Program-made: the position numbers and the translations under genes
Shown here: positions 1 through 5,171 of the stretch, piece by piece
How positions within the stretch are numbered: the stretch's first letter is position 1
Layout: each line of letters opens with the position of its first letter
The notes under the pieces: model-generated
The model's database searches: none
The model's input: the letters and a program-made list of their open reading frames with translations, nothing else
Told to the model about the DNA's origin: nothing
Source: Bacteroidota bacterium
Lineage (GTDB): Bacteria > Bacteroidota > Bacteroidia > Bacteroidales > PXBB01
Reading direction: 5' to 3'
Length of the DNA stretch: 5,171 nucleotides
NCBI GenBank assembly: GCA_022708385.1
Contig: JAKIYU010000200.1
Location: forward strand, 1 to 5,171

Positions 1-1438
1 TACCACGCCAGCTTTCAATTCCCCTGCCCTGAAAAGCTACACCAAGACCTATATCAATTCGAGCAGTTCCAACACCGATACCGAGCAGTGGCTCGACAAT
101 CTGTACTTTGGCACCCTATATTATTGGCGCGTTAGGGCGCGCAATGCGGTGGACACATCATCATGGTCGGGTATATGGACTTTTACGACAAGAGATTATG
201 TTACCCTTTCGGCGCCTTCAAACGGGCAGCTCAATGTATCAGTATCGGGTATTACACTAAACTGGAATGCGCATTATGGTATTACATTGTACCAGATGCA
301 ACTCGACACGACCAATATCTTTAACAGTCCCTCACTGGTAAATATAACTAAGGCTTATATTAACACCTCCAGTTCAAATACCGACACAGAACAGCACACA
401 GGCGTGCTGTTAGCCAATACGGTGTATTTCTGGCAGGTACGTCCTATAAACGCTGTTGACACCGGTGCATGGACTGCATGGAGTTTCAGTACGGGAAGTA
501 ATACTATTCTCATGCCATCCGTACCAGTACTGAGTTTCCCTGCCAACGGGGTATCGGGTATCAGCAACAACACCACACTTATTTGGAATGCGGCAACCAA
601 TGCCACTTCTTATGAATATATTTACAGCACTTCTCCCACATTCAGCGGGGTTTTTATTCAATCCACCGCCCAAACACAAGCAACCATAAGCGGATTGACT
701 ACCAACGCGACATATTACTGGAAAGTTCGGTCTAAAAACGGCGCATCGATATATTCCGACTGGTCAACTGTATGGACATTCAATACCGGAACCGCCTGCA
801 CTACCTACGACATATACGAAACCGTAACTGTGTGTTACGGCGCTTCTTATACATTTCCCGACAACACAGTACAAAACAACATTACCACTCCAACAAGCCA
901 TACGAGTAACCTCCTGAGTATTTACCAATGCGACAGTATTATACATACCACTGTAAACGTGAACATTATTGATGTATCAGTGAGTGTAAACAACAATACC
1001 CTGACGGCAAATGCAGGCGGCCTGATTTACCAGTGGGTTGACTGCAACAACAATTTCCAACCGGTAAACGGTGCCACATATCAGGCTTTTACACCTGTTA
1101 GCAATGGTATGTATGCCGTTGAAATTACCAGTGGCAATTGCACCCAAAGGTCTTCATGTTTTACTGTAACCACCGTTAACACAGAGGAAAATTCAGATTT
1201 ATATGAGCTTATAATTTATCCCAATCCTGCCACCGAAAAAATTTCGTTCTTACTTCCCGAAGGAGCATCAGAAGTTAATCTCAGAATATTTAGTTACACA
1301 GGGCAACTGGCCGTTTCAAAAGTATTCAGAAACACCCAGGCAGAAGAAGCCAGTTTTTATATGGCAGCTGGACTTTACGTTGTGGAGATGACCTTCAACG
1401 GACATGTTTACCGCGAAAAAGTCGTTGTTCAAAAATAG
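1..1438 (+). CDS. Secreted FN3-repeat protein with T9SS type A sorting domain (5' partial)
   Basis: C-terminal 478 residues of a larger protein. The frame starting at base 2 is open to the left edge and ends at TAG 1436-1438, so the GTG at 149 is not the real start. Residues 1-263 are fibronectin-III-like repeats of about 100 residues, each ending in YYWRVR/YFWQVR/YYWKVR followed by WTFTT, WSFSTG or WTFNTG. Residues 264-318 form a small module ending in CDSII plus a TVNV strand, and residues 322-389 an Ig/PKD-like module with YQWVDCN and SCFTV. Both modules are common in large Bacteroidota surface proteins. Residues about 402-478 match a T9SS sorting domain: YPNPA at 406-410, then a GLYVVEM strand and a basic VYREKVVVQK end. 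By family knowledge, such proteins cross the outer membrane through the T9SS, which removes this domain and attaches or releases the protein. No catalytic domain is visible, so adhesion or an enzyme in the missing N-terminus are both possible. Confidence 0.9.
   Translation, partial: TTPAFNSPALKSYTKTYINSSSSNTDTEQWLDNLYFGTLYYWRVRARNAVDTSSWSGIWTFTTRDYVTLSAPSNGQLNVSVSGITLNWNAHYGITLYQMQLDTTNIFNSPSLVNITKAYINTSSSNTDTEQHTGVLLANTVYFWQVRPINAVDTGAWTAWSFSTGSNTILMPSVPVLSFPANGVSGISNNTTLIWNAATNATSYEYIYSTSPTFSGVFIQSTAQTQATISGLTTNATYYWKVRSKNGASIYSDWSTVWTFNTGTACTTYDIYETVTVCYGASYTFPDNTVQNNITTPTSHTSNLLSIYQCDSIIHTTVNVNIIDVSVSVNNNTLTANAGGLIYQWVDCNNNFQPVNGATYQAFTPVSNGMYAVEITSGNCTQRSSCFTVTTVNTEENSDLYELIIYPNPATEKISFLLPEGASEVNLRIFSYTGQLAVSKVFRNTQAEEASFYMAAGLYVVEMTFNGHVYREKVVVQK
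2..790 (+). repeat. Three tandem fibronectin-III-like repeat units (first truncated)
   Basis: Units are about 2-193, 194-496 and 497-790. The closing Trp codons (WTF/WSF/WTF) fall at 176, 479 and 773, giving periods of 101 and 98 residues. Units 1 and 2 are close relatives: KTYINSSSSNTDTEQ at 44-88 against KAYINTSSSNTDTEQ at 350-394 (13 of 15 residues identical), and both contain NAVDT before the closing strand. Unit 3 keeps the framework (LIWNA, YYWKVR, WTFNTG) but lacks that Ser/Asn/Thr-rich segment. Further units probably lie upstream of the window, because unit 1 is cut by its edge. Confidence 0.8.
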
Positions 1439-1454
1439 GGTCTGTAAAATTGAC

Positions 1455-1462
1455 TATCTTTG
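1455..1462 (+). promoter_or_regulatory. Putative -7 promoter element (TATCTTTG) for der
   Basis: TATCTTTG, followed by C, matches the Bacteroidota -7 consensus TAnnTTTG exactly. It ends 13 bases before the der ATG, so the leader would be only a few bases long. It lies in the 37-bp gap after the surface-protein gene and suggests that der has its own promoter. No TTTG or TTG -33 element is seen at the usual 19-21 base spacing; the nearest TTG (1425-1427) is 27 bases away. The call therefore rests on the -7 match and its position. Confidence 0.55.
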
Positions 1463-1475
1463 CCAGAAAAAAGAT

Positions 1476-2780
1476 ATGGGAAATATTGTTGCGATAGTGG
1501 GCAGGCCAAATGTAGGCAAATCGACCCTTTTCAACCGCCTCACAGAAGAAAGAAAAGCTATTGTTGACCCTACCAGTGGTGTAACGCGCGACAGGCATTA
1601 TGGTTTTGGCAACTGGAACGGCAAGAATTTCTCTGTCATCGACACAGGTGGGTATGTCAATAACTCGGATGACATTTTTGAAGAAGAAATAAAGAAACAG
1701 GTGGAGCTGGCTATAGACGAGGCATCTGTAATAATTTTCATGACGGATGTTGTGGAAGGATTAACCCCTATGGACGAGGATATTGCAGCGCTTCTGCGTA
1801 AATGTAAAAAAACGGTGGTTATTTGTGTCAACAAAGTGGATAACAGCATGCGGCAAAACGACGCCTTTGATTTTTACAGTATGGGATTCGATAAAATCTT
1901 TGCCGTATCAGCTACTAATGGTTCAGGCACAGGCGACCTGCTTGATGAAGTGGTAAAACATTTTACCAGCGAAGAAGAAATGCTGGAGGAAGATATTCCC
2001 AAAGTAGCCATTGTAGGCAGACCCAATGTAGGCAAATCGACTCTCATCAATACCCTGACAGGTGAAGAGCGGCATATAGTTACACCCATTGCAGGGACTA
2101 CGCGCGACTCCAACTACACCCGTTACAAAAGCTTCGGGTTCGATTTCTACCTGATAGACACAGCAGGTATCAGAAAAAAAAACAAAGTAACGGAGAACAT
2201 TGAATTTTATTCGGTTATGCGCTCTGTAAGAGCCATTGAGCAGGCAGATGTGTGTGTTGTCCTACTGGATGCGCAGCATGGTATGGAAAGCCAGGATCTC
2301 AATATTTTTTCGCTGGTACAGCGCAACAATAAAGGCGTGGTGGTAATGGTAAACAAATGGGACCTTGTTGAAAAAGAGACCAATACGCATTTAGCTTTCG
2401 AAAAAGACATCAAGGAACGCACAGCTCCTTTTACCGACATACCCATATATTTTATTTCAGCTTTACAAAAGCAAAGGATTCTAAAAGCTTTTCAGGGTGT
2501 GGTTGACGTTTATTATAACAAGACCAGGCGTATAAAAACATCAGAGTTAAACGACAATTTGCTGCCACTCTTTCAGAAAAATCCGCCGCCTGTTTATAAA
2601 GGCAAAGAAATCAGTATAAAGTACATCACACAACTGCCTTCCAAGTATCCTGCATTTGTGTTTTTCTGCAATTTACCTCAATATGTAAAAGAACCCTATA
2701 AAAGATTTGTAGAGAATAAAATACGTGCGATGTACGATTTTAATGGGGTACCTGTAAATATATTTTTCAGGAAGAAATAG
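1476..2780 (+). CDS. der: Ribosome biogenesis GTPase Der (EngA)
   Basis: Cytoplasmic tandem GTPase that, by family knowledge, binds the 50S subunit and is needed for its assembly. The product is 434 residues, the normal length. GTPase domain 1 has G1 GRPNVGKST at 9-17, G3 DTGG at 56-59, G4 NKVD at 119-122 and G5 SAT at 145-147. An acidic linker (about 165-174) leads to domain 2: G1 GRPNVGKST at 181-189, G2 TT around 208-209, G3 DTAG at 228-231, G4 NKWD at 293-296 and G5 SAL at 328-330. The C-terminal KH-like domain covers about 350-434. The two G1 sites share 17 identical bases (1509-1525 and 2025-2041). The ATG at 1476 is chosen because Der proteins begin within a few residues of the first G1 strand; the in-frame ATG at 1404 lies inside the previous gene and upstream of the -7 element. 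All nucleotide-binding motifs are intact. The 3' end faces the MORN lipoprotein gene. Confidence 0.98.
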   Translation: MGNIVAIVGRPNVGKSTLFNRLTEERKAIVDPTSGVTRDRHYGFGNWNGKNFSVIDTGGYVNNSDDIFEEEIKKQVELAIDEASVIIFMTDVVEGLTPMDEDIAALLRKCKKTVVICVNKVDNSMRQNDAFDFYSMGFDKIFAVSATNGSGTGDLLDEVVKHFTSEEEMLEEDIPKVAIVGRPNVGKSTLINTLTGEERHIVTPIAGTTRDSNYTRYKSFGFDFYLIDTAGIRKKNKVTENIEFYSVMRSVRAIEQADVCVVLLDAQHGMESQDLNIFSLVQRNNKGVVVMVNKWDLVEKETNTHLAFEKDIKERTAPFTDIPIYFISALQKQRILKAFQGVVDVYYNKTRRIKTSELNDNLLPLFQKNPPPVYKGKEISIKYITQLPSKYPAFVFFCNLPQYVKEPYKRFVENKIRAMYDFNGVPVNIFFRKK

Positions 2781-2787
2781 CTTCTTC
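2771..2787. terminator. Weak inverted repeat at the convergent gene ends
   Basis: GAAGAA (2771-2776) pairs with TTCTTC (2782-2787) around a 5-base loop, spanning the stop codons of der (+) and most of that of the MORN gene (-). The stem is only 6 bp with two G-C pairs, and neither strand has a T-run right after it, so it is not a classical intrinsic terminator. It is the only candidate hairpin I noticed at this junction, and it may be chance from lysine/glutamate-type codons. Confidence 0.2.
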
Positions 2788-3214
2788 AGAAATCCACTTC
2801 TTTTTCGAGTTTCCCTGACTCATTGTAGAATTTCCATTTGCCTGTTTTCATATCATTTTTATAGAAACCTTCATAACGCACTTTGCCATTCTCGAAATAG
2901 GTAACAGACCTGCCATCATTAACGCCATTTTTAAATTCGGTTTCGCTCCATTTATTACCATTTTCGTAATAATACACCCAGAGGCCTTCACGCTTATTAT
3001 CTTTGTAAGCCCCCTCCGTTTGCAGTTTCATGCCTTTATAGTACGTTTTTTCGCTTTTCAGTTCCTTTTTACCCCCGCTTTCATCATAAAACCTTACCAC
3101 ACGGGGTGAGCCATCGTCGTAAATTTCTTCGGTAACCTGGGTAAGTTCATGCTTGCAGGCTGTAAAAAAGACAAAAAAGATGCAGGCGAGCAGGTATGCA
3201 GGTTTTATTCTCAT
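2786..3214 (-). CDS. MORN-repeat lipoprotein (YwqK-like MORN_2 repeats)
   Basis: 142 residues from ATG 3214 to TGA 2786. Residues 1-20 form a lipoprotein signal: basic MRIK, a hydrophobic stretch, then FTAC with Cys20 as the likely lipidated residue. The mature part is a run of MORN_2-type repeats: IYDDGSPRVVRFYD (31-44), a YYKG unit (58-75), LWVYYYENG (78-86) through KNGVNDG (95-101), VTYFENG (104-110) through KNDMKTG (119-125), and WKFYNESGKLEKEV (127-140). These short beta-hairpin repeats are widespread in Bacteroidota lipoproteins. Their database label as toxin-antitoxin YwqK components does not establish such a role, and no toxin gene is adjacent. The molecular function is unknown. The gene follows the OmpH-like gene after 12 bp on the same strand, so they are probably co-transcribed. 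No Shine-Dalgarno is seen. Whether it faces the periplasm or the outside is undetermined: Lys-His-Glu follow Cys20, without a clear acidic surface-export signal. Confidence 0.85.
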   Translation of the reverse strand: MRIKPAYLLACIFFVFFTACKHELTQVTEEIYDDGSPRVVRFYDESGGKKELKSEKTYYKGMKLQTEGAYKDNKREGLWVYYYENGNKWSETEFKNGVNDGRSVTYFENGKVRYEGFYKNDMKTGKWKFYNESGKLEKEVDF

Positions 3215-3226
3215 ATAAAAAAGATA

Positions 3227-3955
3227 TTATTTTTTCTTATTATCATATTCTTTGTTAAGCATCTCAAGGATTGGTTGTGTGATATCGTGCTTTTCGCTGG
3301 CATATAAAATACCACTGCCCTTTGAATAACCCAGAATATAATCATATTGATTTTCTTTATTGTATTCTTTAAGCGTTTCCAGAATTTTGTTAAACAGGTC
3401 GTTCTGATGGGCCATTTCCATCTCAAGTAATTCGTTGGTAAGCTTTTCCTTCAGCGCGAGCAATTGCTGCTGCCTCTGTGTCAGGTCAGCTTCAATTTTC
3501 TGGGCCTGGTCGGATGAGATAGCATAAGATTGAACTTTTTTCTGAAAATCGGCCACATCCTGTTCAAACTTTTTGGCTTTTATAGCCATGTCTGCTTCCA
3601 TTTGTTTTTTTCGCTCTTCCAGTTTCTTTTCATAGTCATCGAACAGTTTATACTGGTTCATGATGGTATCGGAATTAATGAAAGCAATGTTCAGGGGGGC
3701 ACCGTCGGGCTTTACTAAGGCCGTAGTTTTATTTATGCCGTTTTTATTGTTTGAAAAATATATAATAAATAAAATAATAACACCCACAAAAGTAAGGAGG
3801 CTCATGGCTTTGAAAATGAGATTCCATGTACTTGCACAACAAGTTTCTTTCTTATTGTCGCAACAATCGGGTTGCACCGGCTGACTGATTTCAGGGGTAT
3901 TAGCTTTTTGGTCTTGCTCTTCTGCAAAACTGTCCTGATTTGTATTTTCTTCCAT
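3227..3955 (-). CDS. Membrane-anchored OmpH/Skp-family protein
   Basis: 242 residues from ATG 3955 to TAA 3227. Order: a polar, acidic N-terminal tail (1-44) with cysteine pairs at 31-32 and 39-40; one transmembrane helix at about 45-67; a linker; then an OmpH/Skp-like domain starting at the strand LNIAFINSDTIMNQY (88-102), a charged coiled coil (about 103-190), and the closing strand and helix YDYILGYSKGSGILYA (204-219) and DITQPILEMLNKEY (224-237). Skp proteins are periplasmic chaperones of outer-membrane proteins with a cleaved signal peptide. Here the helix is internal and has no signal peptidase site, so an uncleaved inner-membrane anchor with the coiled coil in the periplasm is inferred. 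Anchored relatives with the same C-terminal pattern are known in Bacteroidota. The in-frame TTG at 3982 is rejected because it would overlap the likely -7 element. First gene of a probable two-gene operon. Chaperone activity is inferred, not shown. Confidence 0.88.
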   Translation of the reverse strand: MEENTNQDSFAEEQDQKANTPEISQPVQPDCCDNKKETCCASTWNLIFKAMSLLTFVGVIILFIIYFSNNKNGINKTTALVKPDGAPLNIAFINSDTIMNQYKLFDDYEKKLEERKKQMEADMAIKAKKFEQDVADFQKKVQSYAISSDQAQKIEADLTQRQQQLLALKEKLTNELLEMEMAHQNDLFNKILETLKEYNKENQYDYILGYSKGSGILYASEKHDITQPILEMLNKEYDNKKK

Positions 3956-3979
3956 TTTGTTTTTTATTTGATTAAGGAG

Positions 3980-3987
3980 CAAAATTA
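3980..3987 (-). promoter_or_regulatory. Putative -7 promoter element (TAATTTTG) for the OmpH-like operon
   Basis: On the minus strand, bases 3987-3980 read TAATTTTG followed by C, an exact match to the Bacteroidota consensus TAnnTTTG. It ends 24 bases before the ATG at 3955, and the region upstream is AT-rich. The nearest TTTG on this strand (4017-4014) is 26 bases away, longer than the usual 19-21, so the -33 element is not convincing. Confidence 0.5.
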
Positions 3988-4023
3988 ATTAAATTTAAAT
4001 GAAACGGCATACACAAAGTGTTG

Positions 4024-4031
4024 TATTTTTG
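4024..4031 (+). promoter_or_regulatory. Putative -7 promoter element (TATTTTTG) for the glycosyltransferase
   Basis: TATTTTTG fits TAnnTTTG and ends 19 bases before the ATG at 4051. No TTTG or TTG occurs 19-21 bases upstream. Because the surroundings are T-rich, this match is easier to obtain by chance than the one before der. Confidence 0.4.
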
Positions 4032-4050
4032 TTTGTGCAATACAGGCATC

Positions 4051-5171
4051 ATGACAAAACGCAAGCTGTTATTTTTTTTCACATCCTCTTTTCCCTACGG
4101 CAAGGAAGAGGCTTTTATAGAAGATGAAATACATGTTTTATGCGCAGCTTTCGACAAAGTGGTTATTATTACCAATAATACTTTAGGCAGCATAAGGCCG
4201 TTTTCAGATAATGTTTCCATTGAATATCTGCCCTACGATCTCAGTGCTGTTGAAAAAATATCAGCATTACAATGGTTAGCGAGTAAGATGTATGCCCATG
4301 AAGCGGACTTTATTAAAAGCGTTTATAAATTAAAAATCAGTCCCATTCTAAGAAAAATAATGCTCACCAGCCTTTATAAGGCCCGTAAAACTGAAAGGTT
4401 TATTTTAAAATTGCACCGGAAATATGCACAAGCTCATGACACCTTGGTACTATACAGTTATTGGATGAACGACATGGCCTTAGGTTGCGCCCTGACAAAG
4501 ACACACCATAATAATTACAGGTTTGTTACACGGGTACATGGCTGGGATTTGTATGCCGAAAGACACACACCGCCCTACTTGCCTTTCAGGGCATTTATTG
4601 CCGAAAAAGCTGACAAAGTATGTTTTATATCAAAGCAAGGACTGGCCTATTTTAAAAACGCCTATAACATTTCAAAAGAAGACAATCTGGAAATTAATTA
4701 CCTGGGCAGCTGCCCAAGAAAATTACATCCCTTCAAAAGAGAGTCCGACAAGATACGCCTGGCCAGTTGTTCATCGGTTATACCGCTCAAACAGCTCGAC
4801 AAGATAGCAGAAGCGATAAGTCTGATTCCACCGGATTTTGAGGTTGAGTGGACCCATCTGGGAGGCGGTACTGATTTGGAAAAACTCAGAAATACAGCCA
4901 TGAGGCTTTTTTCGGGAAAACCTCATATACAATTTCATTTTACAGGCGCCCTTACACATAACGAGGTTTTACAATTTTTCGACACACACCACATTGATCT
5001 TTTTATCAATGCAAGTCGTTACGAGGGTCTCCCTGTGAGCCTCATGGAAGCCTTTTCGTATGGCATCCCCGCTATTGCACCCAATATTGGGGGTATCAGC
5101 GAAATTATCGACCACGGCATTAACGGTTTTATCTTCAATCCCGATGCACGCCCACACGACATGGCCGAAAT
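4051..5171 (+). CDS. GT4-type (GT-B fold) glycosyltransferase, 3' partial
   Basis: Begins at ATG 4051 and stays open for 373 codons to the right edge; family members are near 400 residues, so a short C-terminal end is missing. The N-terminus (LLFFFTSSFPYGKEEAFIEDEI, residues 6-27, a strand, loop and helix) is typical of bacterial GT4 enzymes that work on surface glycans. HGWD at 163-166 sits in the acceptor-side domain. The C-terminal donor domain has SSVIPLKQLDKI (241-252), HLGGG (269-273), and the signature EX7E with Glu325 and Glu333, followed by SYGIPAIAPNIGGISEII (336-353) and GINGFIFNP (356-364). Such enzymes are retaining transferases that add sugars from nucleotide donors, usually at the cytosolic membrane face, in capsule, O-antigen or exopolysaccharide synthesis. 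Donor and acceptor cannot be told from sequence. The frame runs cleanly through the eight-T run at 4072-4079. No Shine-Dalgarno is visible. It is transcribed away from the OmpH-like gene. Confidence 0.93.
   Translation, partial: MTKRKLLFFFTSSFPYGKEEAFIEDEIHVLCAAFDKVVIITNNTLGSIRPFSDNVSIEYLPYDLSAVEKISALQWLASKMYAHEADFIKSVYKLKISPILRKIMLTSLYKARKTERFILKLHRKYAQAHDTLVLYSYWMNDMALGCALTKTHHNNYRFVTRVHGWDLYAERHTPPYLPFRAFIAEKADKVCFISKQGLAYFKNAYNISKEDNLEINYLGSCPRKLHPFKRESDKIRLASCSSVIPLKQLDKIAEAISLIPPDFEVEWTHLGGGTDLEKLRNTAMRLFSGKPHIQFHFTGALTHNEVLQFFDTHHIDLFINASRYEGLPVSLMEAFSYGIPAIAPNIGGISEIIDHGINGFIFNPDARPHDMAE

Larger units (their letters stand above)
3956..4050. other. Divergent intergenic promoter region
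   Basis: This 95-bp AT-rich gap separates the minus-strand OmpH-like operon from the plus-strand glycosyltransferase. It holds one candidate -7 element for each direction (3980-3987 minus, 4024-4031 plus), 36 bases apart, so the two transcription units could compete or share a regulator. An AT-only stretch lies at 3981-4000. No operator-like inverted repeat of note, riboswitch or small RNA was recognised. Confidence 0.6.

Noticed and set aside
149..151. GTG at 149 as the start of the FN3-repeat gene
   Set aside because: The same frame continues open to base 2 and encodes a repeat matching the next one, so the gene is cut by the window edge.
1404..1475. A longer der start at ATG 1404, adding 24 residues
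   Set aside because: It lies inside the upstream coding sequence and before the likely -7 element. Der proteins normally begin just before the first G1 motif, which fits ATG 1476.
3182..3184. Cys11 (after LLA) as the lipidation site of the MORN lipoprotein
   Set aside because: It falls in the middle of the hydrophobic stretch; Cys20 at its end is the better site, although the LLAC context is superficially good.
2786..3214. A toxin-antitoxin role for the MORN-repeat gene, as the YwqK family label suggests
   Set aside because: The product has a lipoprotein signal and no toxin gene is adjacent.
3219..3226. TATCTTTT on the minus strand just before the MORN gene as an internal promoter
   Set aside because: It lacks the final G of TAnnTTTG and ends only four bases from the ATG, leaving no room for a start site.
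3211..3426. A 71-codon minus-strand frame across the end of the OmpH-like gene
   Set aside because: It lies in another phase of a well-supported gene and its product resembles no family.
3956..3982. TTG start at 3982 for the OmpH-like protein
   Set aside because: It overlaps the candidate -7 element, and the nine extra residues add nothing recognisable; ATG 3955 is preferred.
3974..4127. AAGGAG on the plus strand followed by an ATG at 3999 and a 42-codon frame
   Set aside because: The spacing of about 19 bases is too long, Bacteroidota rarely use such motifs, and the frame overlaps the glycosyltransferase N-terminus in another phase with no recognisable protein.
4523..5157. Several 60-95 codon frames on both strands near the right end
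   Set aside because: All lie inside the glycosyltransferase, whose own frame is open throughout and carries clear family motifs.
1..5171. A previously undescribed defence, mobile or RNA system
   Set aside because: All but short gaps are covered by five recognisable genes. There are no arrays, transposon ends, structured RNAs or unexplained long non-coding stretches.

Overview
The window looks like an ordinary chromosomal segment from a member of the Bacteroidota. Four things point there: a C-terminal type IX secretion (T9SS) sorting domain, an OmpH/Skp-like protein of the membrane-anchored Bacteroidota type, promoters resembling the phylum's TAnnTTTG -7 element in front of three genes, and no Shine-Dalgarno motifs before start codons. 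A genus cannot be named from this sequence. I see no RNA gene, insertion sequence, CRISPR array, attachment site or origin.

Layout, left to right. (1) Bases 1-1438 (+) hold the 3' part of a large secreted or cell-surface protein: tandem fibronectin-III-like repeats, two further beta-rich modules, then the T9SS sorting domain. Its 5' end lies outside the window. (2) Bases 1476-2780 (+) encode the complete tandem GTPase Der (EngA), a ribosome assembly factor, with its own -7 element in the 37-bp gap before it. (3) On the minus strand, bases 3955 down to 2786 hold a two-gene unit: a membrane-anchored OmpH/Skp-like coiled-coil protein followed 12 bp later by a small MORN-repeat lipoprotein. The lipoprotein gene converges on der with only 5 bp between stop codons. 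(4) Bases 3956-4050 are a 95-bp AT-rich divergent promoter region, the longest non-coding stretch here. (5) Bases 4051-5171 (+) hold a GT4-type glycosyltransferase that is open to the right edge and lacks only its C-terminal end.

The genes share a loose theme of envelope and surface biology: T9SS-exported protein, periplasmic chaperone-like protein, lipoprotein, glycan-building enzyme. Der is a housekeeping gene among them. Only the OmpH-like and MORN genes look co-transcribed. I found no convincing new system. The most interesting details are a paired-cysteine cytosolic tail on the anchored OmpH-like protein, the selection pattern in the surface-protein repeats, and an in-frame A AAA AAC heptamer inside der.
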